This document shows, piece after piece, positions 7,691 to 16,447 of a DNA stretch of 22,108 bases. Made by a program: the position numbers and the translations under genes. Under the pieces are notes generated by a model. It saw only the letters and a list, made by a program, of their open reading frames with translations. It made no database searches and was not told the DNA's origin. How positions within the stretch are numbered: position 1 is the stretch's first letter; each line of letters starts with the position of its first letter. This stretch comes from Casp-actino8 sp001510335 (GTDB taxonomy: Bacteria; Actinomycetota; Acidimicrobiia; Acidimicrobiales; Ilumatobacteraceae), in contig JAQCEM010000032.1 of NCBI GenBank assembly GCA_027729635.1, positions 1 through 22,108 of the forward strand. Direction: 5' to 3'.

Positions 7691-9619
7691 GTGAGCCAAT
7701 CCGTTTCTACTCGCCCGCATCTGCCTGGGCTAGATGGGTTGCGGGCCTTGGCTGTCATTGGAGTTTTGGCATTTCACGACAATCGCCTGAACGGTGGCTT
7801 TCTTGGTGTTGATCTCTTCTTTGCCCTATCGGGCTTTTTGATCACAACTTTGTTAATTGACGAACTGCAACGAACCAACACCGTCGACCTCATCGGATTT
7901 TGGGGACGACGACTTCGACGATTACTTCCAGCCGTCATGGTGCTTCTCGTTGTGGTCGTTGTTTTCTTTCGACTATTCGCCGACACCGGCCAATGGATCA
8001 TTGCTCGCAACGACGTTGTTTGGTCGCAGTTCTATATGGCTAACTGGCATCAGATTTATTCAGGTTCGGGATATTGGGATGCATTCGCAGCTCCATCAGC
8101 ATTTAAACATCTCTGGAGCTTGGCGATTGAAGAACAGTTTTATCTGGTGTGGCCGGTTCTCGTCATCGTCGCTTGGCGCATCGGACGCGCCCGTGGTTTA
8201 GCCGCGCTCACAAGCATCGGCATCGTTGCATCATTCGTTGCGATGTTGGCGATCTACAACGGCGGAGATCCGACTCGCGTGTACATGGGCACCGACACAC
8301 GGTCGTTCTCATTGCTGTGCGGAGCCTTCGTTGCGTTGCCCACAATACGCCAATCCATCATTACAGGAATTCAAAAGTTCCGCGCTATCGCAAATGGTCT
8401 CACAGTCGTTGTTGTACTTGTGATTGGGTTGATGTGGTTCACTGTCGACGGACAAAGTGAGTGGCTCTTTCGTGGTGGGCTTTTTGCGCACTCGATTGCA
8501 TCGGCACTTTTGGCGATTCTTGTTGCTTCTTCAAGTAGCAAATTCTCCCTCGTCTTCTCGTGGCGGCCGCTCGCGTACATCGGACGACTTTCGTACGCCT
8601 TATATCTCTGGCATTGGCCCGTCTATATCTTCTGCACGAGCGAACGCCTCGATGTCGACGGCCTAGCGCTGACTGCGATGCGTCTAGCAATTACGTTTGC
8701 ACTCAGCATCGCGTCGTACTACTTGATTGAGCAACCCATTCGACACAAGGCGAAGTGGGCACATGGCTCGCAAGGACGAAAGGTCTTTGTAACGACGTCG
8801 TTAGTAGCAATCGTTATCTGGGCTTTGATTACTGTTCCAGACACAACAAACAAGGTCGACGCCGACGCACTTACTTCGGCGGTCGCCACTACTACCACCC
8901 AGCCTCTACCTCAACTGGCCACCACGACGACATCCACCACTTTGGTTCAACAAAAGCCCGTTGTTTCGAGCCTGTATTACCTGGGCGACTCAGTTGCCTA
9001 CGACATGTGGCCAGCGATTGAAGCCGAATTGAATGCAGCCAAGGTCACCGTGCACTCAGGTGCTTTTGGCGGAGTCGGCATTGTGTCAACAGATATCAAC
9101 ACGACACCGTTGCAATCACTCGCCGTTGAGCTTGATCGCTACGCCGTTGATTTGTTGATTTTGCAACTTTCGGTGTGGGATGCCCAACAAGACGATGACC
9201 AACAACAAGCAGCTCTTGTTGAACTCGCCAAATTTGTCACCGATCGAAATCTGCGACTGGTCTTCGTCTCGTTCCCATCAATTGCCGACGATCGATCTGA
9301 GCCTGGCCAGATCTCTCTTGAAGACAAAGCCCGCGCTATCGCTGACCAATCAGATGGCTCGATCATCTACCTTGATCAACGTTTCGTTCTCGGTGACGTT
9401 TTCATTCGTGACATTGATGGTGATGGCAACCCCGAACGCAAGCGTGATGGCATCCATGTGTGCCCCACTGGCGCCCTTCGATCGGCGCAATGGCTCATTC
9501 AAGAATTGTCGACAAGCTTCGAGGGCATCACACCACCCATTGATGACTCATGGGTCACTGGCGATTGGGCCAAAGACAGTCGTTACGACAGTCCGCCAGG
9601 GGCTTGTGCTCCCCTATAA
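7691..9619 (+). CDS. Membrane acyltransferase-3 protein with C-terminal SGNH domain (OafA-like)
   Basis: 642-aa integral membrane O-acyltransferase. The N-terminal acyltransferase-3 domain opens with LPGLDGLRALAVIGVLAFH (catalytic-type His 29), then GGFLGVDLFFALSGFLIT and FWGRRLRRLLPA, followed by about ten hydrophobic segments to residue 390. A Thr-rich linker (TTTTQPLPQ, TTTTSTT) leads to an extracytoplasmic SGNH domain with YLGDSVAYD near residue 432 and the Asp/His pair in DGIHV near 585. Such two-domain proteins add acyl groups to surface polysaccharide or peptidoglycan sugars: the membrane part moves the acyl group and the SGNH part transfers it. The start is GTG 7691, because further upstream the frame overlaps the divergent gene. 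The end is 14 nt from the convergent P450 stop. Confidence 0.92.
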   Translation: MSQSVSTRPHLPGLDGLRALAVIGVLAFHDNRLNGGFLGVDLFFALSGFLITTLLIDELQRTNTVDLIGFWGRRLRRLLPAVMVLLVVVVVFFRLFADTGQWIIARNDVVWSQFYMANWHQIYSGSGYWDAFAAPSAFKHLWSLAIEEQFYLVWPVLVIVAWRIGRARGLAALTSIGIVASFVAMLAIYNGGDPTRVYMGTDTRSFSLLCGAFVALPTIRQSIITGIQKFRAIANGLTVVVVLVIGLMWFTVDGQSEWLFRGGLFAHSIASALLAILVASSSSKFSLVFSWRPLAYIGRLSYALYLWHWPVYIFCTSERLDVDGLALTAMRLAITFALSIASYYLIEQPIRHKAKWAHGSQGRKVFVTTSLVAIVIWALITVPDTTNKVDADALTSAVATTTTQPLPQLATTTTSTTLVQQKPVVSSLYYLGDSVAYDMWPAIEAELNAAKVTVHSGAFGGVGIVSTDINTTPLQSLAVELDRYAVDLLILQLSVWDAQQDDDQQQAALVELAKFVTDRNLRLVFVSFPSIADDRSEPGQISLEDKARAIADQSDGSIIYLDQRFVLGDVFIRDIDGDGNPERKRDGIHVCPTGALRSAQWLIQELSTSFEGITPPIDDSWVTGDWAKDSRYDSPPGACAPL

Positions 9620-9633
9620 GCAAAGAATCGAAC

Positions 9634-10965
9634 TTAGGCCTTCGTGAATTTGAGGTTCAACTTCAGAGTGCCGAGCATGATGCCCGGTTGATGTTGCCAA
9701 TCATTGCCCTCGCCGTATTCGATACTTGATAAGCGATAACACAGAACATCCCACGCCACTTGTTGTTCAATGCGCGACAAGTTGGCCCCGGGACACACGC
9801 GTGGCCCAGCCGAAAACGCCAAGTGCCGCGTGACTCCATGTCGTTCAAGATCAAGATCGAATGGACACTCAAATTCTTCGCCGTCAACGTTGGCCGCCGC
9901 AAAACGTAAATGCAGTAACGAACCTGCCGGCACGTTGACGCCCTGAAAAACTTCATCACGCGATGTCACACGTGTAGACAGTCCGTGTGTTGGCGAACGC
10001 AATCGCATGCTTTCTTCGGTGAACGCGCGCAACTTCGTGCGATCGTTGCGGAGAATGTCAAACAGGCCGTCGTCTTCACACAACATCTGCGCTTGTTCTT
10101 CAATCGCGTACTGCGTTGTTTCTAACGCACCAATGATCATTGCATGAACGATGCCGGCGATTTCAAGATCGGTCAGTTTGCGATCAAGCGCTTGATAGTG
10201 CACATCGCATAAAAAACTCACCATGTCATCTTGTGGATTCTGGCGTTTGACGCGCACCTGCTCGTAGATGTAATCCTGAAAACCTTCGAGGCGGCGAAAC
10301 ATCTCACTTGCTTGTTCGGGAGCAAGTTCGTGTTTGAGCCCGGTGCCGTGCACAAATGGCGTGACAACTGCATCGCCCCACTGCGCCAACTGTGGAATGT
10401 CTTCAAACGGAAAACCAAGAACGGATGCAAACACCCGTTGCGGTAACGGTCGAGCAAATTGGCTGATGAATTCAACCGAGTCGTTGTCAATCCATTCATC
10501 AATGAGTTCATTGGCTAGACGTTCAATCAACTCGCGATGTCGTGACGCACCAGTGCCCACCCACGGGTCGGTGAGTTCTTTGCGATGTTTGATGTACATC
10601 TCTTGTGTTGGTCGCAGCGTCACCATTGATGCAGTCATCAAGTTACGCGACGTCGCGTACACGTCTTCGCCCGACAAACCATCATTAGCCCAGTCGTTGA
10701 CTCGCCTCTGCCCCATCACTGTGAATCGTTCGGGGTCTTTGACCACGGTGTTGATGTCGGCGTGTTTGGTCAGAACGTAAGCGTCAGTACCAGGCTTCAG
10801 ACCACCACCATGAATGCGTAATACCGGCGCATCACGATGCAAGATTTCGTACATCTCGTACCAATGCTCTTGCGCACCTGCTCCAAAGAGATCAACTGAG
10901 GCGAGGTCGACGGGACATTTCATGGGCCCAAGTTCGTGGTTGATGTGCTTTGGTTGCATGCCCAT
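9634..10965 (-). CDS. Cytochrome P450
   Basis: 443-aa soluble bacterial class I P450. The heme-thiolate loop is FSAGPRVCPGANLSRIE with ligand C391. The K-helix ExxR pair is E318/R321 (EESMR). The I-helix oxygen-activation motif reads GALETT (279-284), where Glu replaces the usual Asp, a common variant. The N-terminus is soluble with no membrane anchor. ATG 10965 is preceded by AAGGGGTGAA, a good ribosome binding site. It lies 47 nt downstream of the aldehyde dehydrogenase on the same strand, so the two are probably cotranscribed and may oxidise successive forms of one substrate, alcohol to aldehyde to acid. No ferredoxin or reductase gene is nearby. The substrate is unknown. Confidence 0.95.
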   Translation of the reverse strand: MGMQPKHINHELGPMKCPVDLASVDLFGAGAQEHWYEMYEILHRDAPVLRIHGGGLKPGTDAYVLTKHADINTVVKDPERFTVMGQRRVNDWANDGLSGEDVYATSRNLMTASMVTLRPTQEMYIKHRKELTDPWVGTGASRHRELIERLANELIDEWIDNDSVEFISQFARPLPQRVFASVLGFPFEDIPQLAQWGDAVVTPFVHGTGLKHELAPEQASEMFRRLEGFQDYIYEQVRVKRQNPQDDMVSFLCDVHYQALDRKLTDLEIAGIVHAMIIGALETTQYAIEEQAQMLCEDDGLFDILRNDRTKLRAFTEESMRLRSPTHGLSTRVTSRDEVFQGVNVPAGSLLHLRFAAANVDGEEFECPFDLDLERHGVTRHLAFSAGPRVCPGANLSRIEQQVAWDVLCYRLSSIEYGEGNDWQHQPGIMLGTLKLNLKFTKA

Positions 10966-11012
10966 GACTCTTCACCCCTTACTCAACCACAGACCTTATT
11001 TTGTATTGCTGA

Positions 11013-12551
11013 TCAAATATCTGGTGGATACTGCGATCCATTTGGAAAATTGCCGAACAGTGGGCGATCACCATCAGTGACAGAGTCAATCAAAAGGTCT
11101 CCACCAACAAAGGCTCCACGCCACGAGGCCCCACGCCCTCCAAAAACCTCGGCCCGATCGCCACGGCTACGGGGTGCATTTATGCCAAATTTAAAAGATT
11201 GCACATCGGGGCGAAGCCGTTGAGCAAGGCTGGGGTCGTCGGTCGCAATGGAGGCCACTAAAGCACCATTTGAAACGTTCATTGCCGCAAGTAACTCAGA
11301 TTCAGTATCTACGAGAACAATGGAATCAAGTGGTCCAAAAGGTTCGCTGTGATGGAGCGACCAATTTGACGGCGGGTTGAGAACGCATGCCGGAGCAACA
11401 TAAGCAGATGTATCTTGCCCATCAATAAATTTGCCGGCCCTCAGGTCACCACATATCAATGGAATGCCTCCGATACGAATTGCTTCGTCATAACGAGCTT
11501 GAAGATCGGTGGCTTTATTTTGTGAGATCACTGGTCCGAAATCAAAATCTTGAAACGGATCGTCGGCCGATTTGACAGCGAAAGGGTTTCCAAAGTTCAG
11601 CGAGGCGACAACTTCGGTATACATCGCTAAAAAATCTGGCAGCAACTGTCGTTGAATGACATACCGAGGGTATGCAGTGCAACGTTGCTTGGCATATTCA
11701 AACCCTTTTTTCACATGTCCTGCCAGAAGAGACCACTGCGAAAAGTTCCATATCCCCCAAGCATTGAGGCCTTCTTGCTCCAGAATGTGTCGCCTTCGCA
11801 AGTCAGCCAACATACTGGCGGCCTTACGCCCATTTGAGCGCCCACCAACAAACGCAAGGGCGCCAAGTTGAGTTGACGAAATCAGTGCATCACTTAATTC
11901 ACCGCCCACACCTGACAGCAGAGTCACTGGCAGACCCGCTCGAGCCATGAGTGCATGAGAAAGAGTGAGTGCATGAAATCCGCCTTGTGAAGGGGTTTTC
12001 GCAATGACTGCATTTCCAGCCAAAAGCTGGACCAATTCCGCATGCACGAGCACGCTCAATGGGTAGTTCCACGAGGCAATGTTTGAAATAGGTCCCTGCA
12101 GAGGTGTTCGACCTTGCATTTGGCGTTCTATTTCGCCGAGATACCAATCAACGCCGTCTACACAGCGGTCAACATCGGCACAGGCAATACGCCATGGCTT
12201 TCCAATCTCCCACATCAATAGCAACGCAATGGTGTCGCGATGCTCACGCAAAAGAGTGACGGCGTGGAAAACCCGACGTTGTCTTTCGTCAAGGGGAACT
12301 TGCGACCAGGCCACGTGCTGAAGCTTTGCTTGATCAACTGCCAACACCGCCGTGTCATGATCAACACGCGGTGGACCTGGGATCAGTGATCCATCTATTG
12401 AGACTGCATGAGGTTTGGTTTCACCAACAAATTTCCATTCACCACCCATATGGTTCGCTAGGCGGTCACTTCCAAAGGCTTCGGGAGCCGCCTCACGGGC
12501 TCGACCGAAAATTTCGTTCCAACTTGTACCAAGTTTTTGTTGCATCGACAT
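11013..12551 (-). CDS. Aldehyde dehydrogenase family protein
   Basis: 512-aa NAD(P)-dependent dehydrogenase. The catalytic residues can be aligned by motif: N162 in SWNYP, K185 in AKTPSQG, the LAFVGGRSNGR turn of the nucleotide site, the general-base Glu at 258 in LEQEGLNAW, nucleophile C291 in QRCTAYPR, and E in SEPFGP. The general-base loop is unusual, because the family consensus ELGGK is EQEGL here, so a normally invariant Gly is Glu. The first 60 residues diverge from typical family members. ATG 12551 is used; the region before it shows no clear ribosome binding site. It is first in a probable two-gene transcript with the P450. It could be a specialised or weakened ALDH; the substrate is unknown. 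Confidence 0.88.
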   Translation of the reverse strand: MSMQQKLGTSWNEIFGRAREAAPEAFGSDRLANHMGGEWKFVGETKPHAVSIDGSLIPGPPRVDHDTAVLAVDQAKLQHVAWSQVPLDERQRRVFHAVTLLREHRDTIALLLMWEIGKPWRIACADVDRCVDGVDWYLGEIERQMQGRTPLQGPISNIASWNYPLSVLVHAELVQLLAGNAVIAKTPSQGGFHALTLSHALMARAGLPVTLLSGVGGELSDALISSTQLGALAFVGGRSNGRKAASMLADLRRRHILEQEGLNAWGIWNFSQWSLLAGHVKKGFEYAKQRCTAYPRYVIQRQLLPDFLAMYTEVVASLNFGNPFAVKSADDPFQDFDFGPVISQNKATDLQARYDEAIRIGGIPLICGDLRAGKFIDGQDTSAYVAPACVLNPPSNWSLHHSEPFGPLDSIVLVDTESELLAAMNVSNGALVASIATDDPSLAQRLRPDVQSFKFGINAPRSRGDRAEVFGGRGASWRGAFVGGDLLIDSVTDGDRPLFGNFPNGSQYPPDI

Positions 12552-12692
12552 GTCAGGAGCCTAGTGAGGGTTGCCAGGCAATGCTTTGTCCGTCTCTTAG
12601 AAGGACCTCATCTTGATGACTTCGCCAGCCCCACGGAGCCTGTTCTCCCGAATTACTCGATATTGACTTCCCACTCAAGAGAATCTCTCGGA

Positions 12693-12819
12693 TTAAAGTC
12701 GAGCCAAACTCGCCCCGAACACTGCCAGAGCGACAGCGATGACCACGATCGGACCCAGAATTTTTTTCAACTGTTCCACTGTCTCAGGGTAGTCCAGGTT
12801 TCGCCCCTTTGGTTGTCAC
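12693..12819 (-). pseudogene. 41-aa single-pass membrane miniprotein, frame interrupted by one base
   Basis: GTG at 12819 is preceded by a very good ribosome binding site, AAGGAG at 12825-12830 with 5 nt spacing. In the sequence as given the frame ends after 11 codons (MTTKGAKPGLP). If one base of the four-G run (plus-strand C4 at 12804-12807) is skipped, it continues into an open frame of 41 aa beginning MTTKGRNLDYPETVEQLKK and ending in a hydrophobic helix (about 20-39, LGPIVVIAVALAVFG) with a terminal ARL; the stop is at 12693. Without a shift, a GTG at 12779 would give the last 28 aa but has no good binding site. It may be a sequencing indel, a recent inactivation or a +1 frameshift. No family is recognised. 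Confidence 0.45.
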
Positions 12820-12829
12820 CGAGACTCCT

Positions 12830-12937
12830 TCAACAGGGTGCAGCGACTGGTACACCAAACTTGGCCGAAGCGTTTACTCCCAACCCACGACAAGGACTTA
12901 CAAAAGCACCGAGCAAATCCTCAAAGAACAGTTCCAT
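12830..12937 (-). CDS. Possible 35-aa mini-ORF
   Basis: ATG at 12937 opens a 35-codon frame (MELFFEDLLGAFVSPC...), 24 nt after the TAG of the 114-aa gene and in the same frame as it. Its TGA (12832-12830) shares a base with the AAGGAG binding site of the next mini-ORF, an arrangement compatible with translational coupling. The binding site before its own ATG is weak and no homology is recognised. It could be a chance frame or a leader. Confidence 0.25.
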   Translation of the reverse strand: MELFFEDLLGAFVSPCRGLGVNASAKFGVPVAAPC

Positions 12938-12961
12938 ACATTCCAGTAATGAGAGAGCTTG

Positions 12962-13306
12962 CTATCCGGCAGTGAAAGTACGCCATTCGTCTTCGGTCCA
13001 ATATTGGCGTAGCTCACTCGTGACGAAATCGCTTGTCCAACGCACCATCTCTATCCATGGTAAATCCGCCGACATCACTTCGGTAAATGCCATACCTTGG
13101 ATAATCAACGCGACATCATCAATTCCTAAGGGAATCGGAACCCCTTCAACGTGCTCCGCAAAACGCTGATCTAGTTCAAAGAGGTGCTCAACGTCCCAAG
13201 GAGACTCCCTCTCAAAAGAAAGACTTTGATCACTCATAATTCCGAAAATTTGACCGATGGCCATGACCGCATCGCTGTCTAACTGAATGTCTCTAGGCTG
13301 AATCAT
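12962..13306 (-). CDS. Hypothetical protein, 114 aa
   Basis: Acidic soluble protein with balanced composition and a Trp-rich C-terminal half (PWIEMVRWTSDFV, YWTEDEW). It has no signal peptide, membrane segment or motif I recognise. Its look, a small acidic protein with a helical and Trp-rich end, is similar to many immunity-type or regulatory proteins, but nothing here supports a specific role. ATG 13306 has no clear ribosome binding site; ATG 13264 is an alternative. It lies 121 bases to the left of the first tRNA fragment, so it is probably the last chromosomal gene before the island. Confidence 0.55.
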   Translation of the reverse strand: MIQPRDIQLDSDAVMAIGQIFGIMSDQSLSFERESPWDVEHLFELDQRFAEHVEGVPIPLGIDDVALIIQGMAFTEVMSADLPWIEMVRWTSDFVTSELRQYWTEDEWRTFTAG

Positions 13307-13426
13307 TACTGCGCAACAGTACCGAAAGCGAGCGCGGGTAGTTTGAAATATTGTGAATCATTAACTTGTGCAGCAAAAAGTTCCTCGGGCGCTCAAGAAG
13401 GCGTCACAAATACCTCAGAAAACGAC

Positions 13427-13472
13427 TGGCGCCCTCGGTAGGAATCGGACCTACGACCTGCGGTTTAGGAAA
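13427..13472 (-). repeat. tRNA-Arg(CCU) 3'-half fragment, att-like copy 1
   Basis: 46 bases running from the CCA end (plus-strand TGG) through the acceptor 3' strand, T arm, variable loop and anticodon 3' stem to the anticodon loop. It matches the intact tRNA at 41 of 46 positions and copy 2 at 45 of 46. The 5' half of a tRNA is absent. It lies in the 304-base gene-free stretch 13307-13610, in which I see nothing else except two TTGTGCAA octamers (13576-13583, 13588-13595). Confidence 0.85.
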
Positions 13473-13610
13473 AGGGTGAAACCTGTCTACATTCGACTTG
13501 ACAAGATCTGCCTGTCCAGATTTTCTGGGCTCGTGTCTCCACTGATCTCGTTCAGTCTTCGGATGTCTCACCTAGTTGTGCAATGAATTGTGCAACAGCT
13601 GAGAAGAATC

Positions 13611-13979
13611 TCATGGGAAGTAGCCGCTGACATCAACCAACAGATCGGTGTTTCCGTACACATTGAAACACACATAACCATCAGCCGACATCGGAGCAAT
13701 CACCGCATTTGGAATTGTCTGACCACCAGCAAAATTCAGATTCGATGCATCAGGAACAGCAGTACTCAACGAATCACACGGATACACAGTCACAAACCCG
13801 TAACCACCCACATCAAACCCTTCAACAGCAGTCACGTTCAAAGCAACCGCACCAATACCAGACGACGGCAAACCAGTCGCCCCACCAGTCGTAGTCGTCG
13901 CACCAGCAATCTTGACCCGCTTCACCCTCTTTGTTGCCGGACACCATTTTCTGGCTGCTTCAGCACACCATCCCCTCAA
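13611..13979 (-). pseudogene. Fragment of a secreted/cell-surface protein C-terminal domain
   Basis: The frame encodes the end of a beta-rich repeat found at the C-terminus of large secreted actinobacterial proteins: GIGAVALNVTAVEG, GFVTVYPC, ASNLNFAGGQTIPNAVIAP, then CFNVYGNTDLLVDVSGYFP just before the stop. The N-terminal 25 or so residues (MRGWCAEAARKWCPATKR) do not look like this domain, and there is no signal peptide, repeat region or ribosome binding site. It is best read as a 5'-truncated remnant caught just inside the left end of the island. The family description is from memory of such proteins in Acidimicrobiia. Confidence 0.65.
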
Positions 13980-14060
13980 CAGTCCCCATTTGAGCCACGA
14001 TTACCACGCCGCTACAGAAGGTATGTCATCGATCTTCCGGCTTTTGTGGGATAGAGCCCT

Positions 14061-16343
14061 TTATTGACGTGCTAAAGCGGCACGTTGTTCACCTTCTGGG
14101 TCACGGTACGCACGACCAATTGCATCAATCACTACTCGATGAAGAACTCCCTCGGGCATCTCGAATTTGCCTGGGAGATCAGATGAAATTGAACCCATCC
14201 GTTGGTAACCCACTGAGAACGGATCAACTCCGTACGTGATTGGGGTGGTGATGGGAATGTCGCCACTGCCCATTGGCACATCGCCGTAATACAAATTCAT
14301 CTCACCGCGGAAACGTCCTGTTGCATTGAATACAGCACGTACAAGAATGTCACCGGCAGGAAGCTCTTCGCTTGCAGACACCGTTGTTGCACTTGAACCA
14401 AGAAAGTTATGCACGTAGTGAAGTCGACGACCTTTGATATAGAGCGCATATCCACCTGCATGACCTCCATGACAGACGATGATTCCGTCACAGTTGGCAC
14501 CTGCGGTAATCGTGAGTTCTGCATTGATGTGAAATGAGCGATTGCGCAAGTTAGGTGCAGTGGTTTCCGGAATAGATGCGATGCCGTGGTGATAGATATA
14601 TCGCTGACGTTTCCAACGACGATCTCCGAATCTCACCGGAGTGTTATTCAGCGGCAACACCTGGTTCTTCTCTGCTTCTTGCCACCACAGTTTTTTCATT
14701 TCTTCCAACTTGTCGGGGATCTGTGCTGCGACATCGTGACATTCCGAAAAATCCTCGGCAACGTGGTAGAGCTCCCACACATCTTCTTCAAATGAGCGTG
14801 TGGAGATGCCTCGATCTTCGTAGTTCGACATCATGGGTGGGTGAAATACCACTGCTTTCCACCCATCGTGATAAATCGCACGTGACCCCATCATTTCGTA
14901 GTACTGCGTGAGGTGACGTTGTGGGGCTGCGGCGTCATTCAAGGTGTACGCAAAGCTTGTTCCCTCTATTGGGCTTTGAGTAACCCCCTTTATTTCCTTC
15001 GGCATCTCTATGCCAATGAGTTCCAGAAGAGTGGGAGCAAGATCGATTGCATGCACATACTGGCGGCGCGTTTGTCCAGGTGTTCCGAGGCCAGCTGGCC
15101 AATGCACAATCATGGGATCACACACGCCTCCCTCGTGGGTATCACGCTTGAATCTCTTCAAAGGAGTATTGCCAGCCCATGCCCAACCCCATGGGTAGTG
15201 GTTATTGGAGTGTTGCGTACCGATGTCATCAATGTGCTTGAGATTCTCTTCAAGACTTTCTGGAACAAAGTTGAAGAAGTACTTCTCGTTGTGGCTTCCA
15301 GAAGGGCCACCTTCGGCAGATGCACCGTTGTCGCTCATGATGACAACAATCGTGTTGTCAAGTTCTCCCAATGAATCAATGAACTGTAAGAGACGACCTA
15401 CTTGTTCATCGGTGTGTGTCATAAAGCCTGCGAACGCTTCCATTAATCGAGTGAAGAGACGTCGCTGGTCATCGCTGAGTGTGTCCCATGCAGGGACCCA
15501 CGAAGGACGTTCAGACAACTCTGTGCCATCAGGCAATAAGCCACTATCTACTTGTCGCGTGAAAACTTCCTCGCGCCATGCATCCCAACCTTTGTCGAAC
15601 TTGCCTTTGTAAGCGTCAATATATTTTTTGGGTGCTTGATGTGGCGCGTGACATGCACCTGGTGCGTAATACATAAAGAAAGGCTTCACTGGGGAGAAGG
15701 CTCGTAGATCTTTGATGTATTGAATGGCGCGATCAGTCATGTCTTCTGTGATGTGGTACCCCTCTTCTGGAGTTTTGGGTGGTTCCACTTGATGATTGTC
15801 GTGAATGAGGTCCGGATGATACTGATCTGTCTCGCCCGCAAGAAATCCATAGAAGCGATCAAAGCCTTTGCTCAATGGCCAGTGAGTACGTGGACCACCG
15901 TCATTGTTTTCATATGCAGGGGCTAAGTGCCATTTACCCAATGCAAATGTTGCATAGCCATTCATATTCAGTACTTCGGAAAGAAAGCCATTTTCGGGTG
16001 GAATGTTTGCGTCGTAGCCCGGAAATCCCTGTGCTAAATCCACTACACATGCCATGCCAGAGGCGTGGTGATTGCGTCCGGTGAGCAAACATGCACGCGT
16101 AGGTGAGCACAACGCTGTGGTGTGATAGTTCGAATAACGAAGACCTTTAGCTGCGAGAGCATCAAAGGTTGGCGTATCTAGGTCTGAGCCATAGCAACCG
16201 AACTGGGCATACCCCACATCGTCAAGTAACACAACAACAACATTGGGTGCATCTTCTCGCGGTGTCTGGATAGGTGGCCACCAGGGCTCTGAGTCCTCGA
16301 AATAACGACCAACTTTGCCTTGGAAATCTTTGTTCAAGCCCAT
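14061..16343 (-). CDS. Type I arylsulfatase
   Basis: 760-aa sulfatase of the alkaline phosphatase superfamily. Metal ligands D41/D42 are in VVLLDDVGYAQFGCYG. The maturation motif is C79-S-P-T-R83, in which Cys becomes formylglycine, the catalytic residue; this needs a formylglycine-generating enzyme that is not in this window. The second signature GYATFALGKWHLAP contains K137, and SDNGAS (D338, N339) supplies the remaining metal ligands. The last 200 residues form an additional beta-rich domain. No signal peptide is apparent, so it is probably cytoplasmic. ATG 16343 follows GGGGGGA with good spacing. It lies 104 nt downstream of the FAH gene on the same strand and may share its transcript. 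The likely reaction is hydrolysis of an aryl or steroid sulfate ester. Confidence 0.93.
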   Translation of the reverse strand: MGLNKDFQGKVGRYFEDSEPWWPPIQTPREDAPNVVVVLLDDVGYAQFGCYGSDLDTPTFDALAAKGLRYSNYHTTALCSPTRACLLTGRNHHASGMACVVDLAQGFPGYDANIPPENGFLSEVLNMNGYATFALGKWHLAPAYENNDGGPRTHWPLSKGFDRFYGFLAGETDQYHPDLIHDNHQVEPPKTPEEGYHITEDMTDRAIQYIKDLRAFSPVKPFFMYYAPGACHAPHQAPKKYIDAYKGKFDKGWDAWREEVFTRQVDSGLLPDGTELSERPSWVPAWDTLSDDQRRLFTRLMEAFAGFMTHTDEQVGRLLQFIDSLGELDNTIVVIMSDNGASAEGGPSGSHNEKYFFNFVPESLEENLKHIDDIGTQHSNNHYPWGWAWAGNTPLKRFKRDTHEGGVCDPMIVHWPAGLGTPGQTRRQYVHAIDLAPTLLELIGIEMPKEIKGVTQSPIEGTSFAYTLNDAAAPQRHLTQYYEMMGSRAIYHDGWKAVVFHPPMMSNYEDRGISTRSFEEDVWELYHVAEDFSECHDVAAQIPDKLEEMKKLWWQEAEKNQVLPLNNTPVRFGDRRWKRQRYIYHHGIASIPETTAPNLRNRSFHINAELTITAGANCDGIIVCHGGHAGGYALYIKGRRLHYVHNFLGSSATTVSASEELPAGDILVRAVFNATGRFRGEMNLYYGDVPMGSGDIPITTPITYGVDPFSVGYQRMGSISSDLPGKFEMPEGVLHRVVIDAIGRAYRDPEGEQRAALARQ

Positions 16344-16447
16344 TGTGTTCCCCCCGTATGAAGTTGTAATTCAACCTAGTCCTTGTGCCGTATGGCAATC
16401 GCGAGCACAGCGTATTTACTTTGGGGGAGATGAAAGACGCGTGATTT

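Noticed and set aside
12537..13169. 210-codon plus-strand open frame
   Set aside because: It lies opposite the 114-aa gene and the mini-ORFs, has a Ser/Pro/His-rich, low-complexity-like composition, no ribosome binding site and no recognisable motif.
13368..13586. 72-codon plus-strand frame containing GRNRTYDLRFRK
   Set aside because: This peptide is the antisense translation of the tRNA-Arg fragment, a well-known false ORF type, not a protein.
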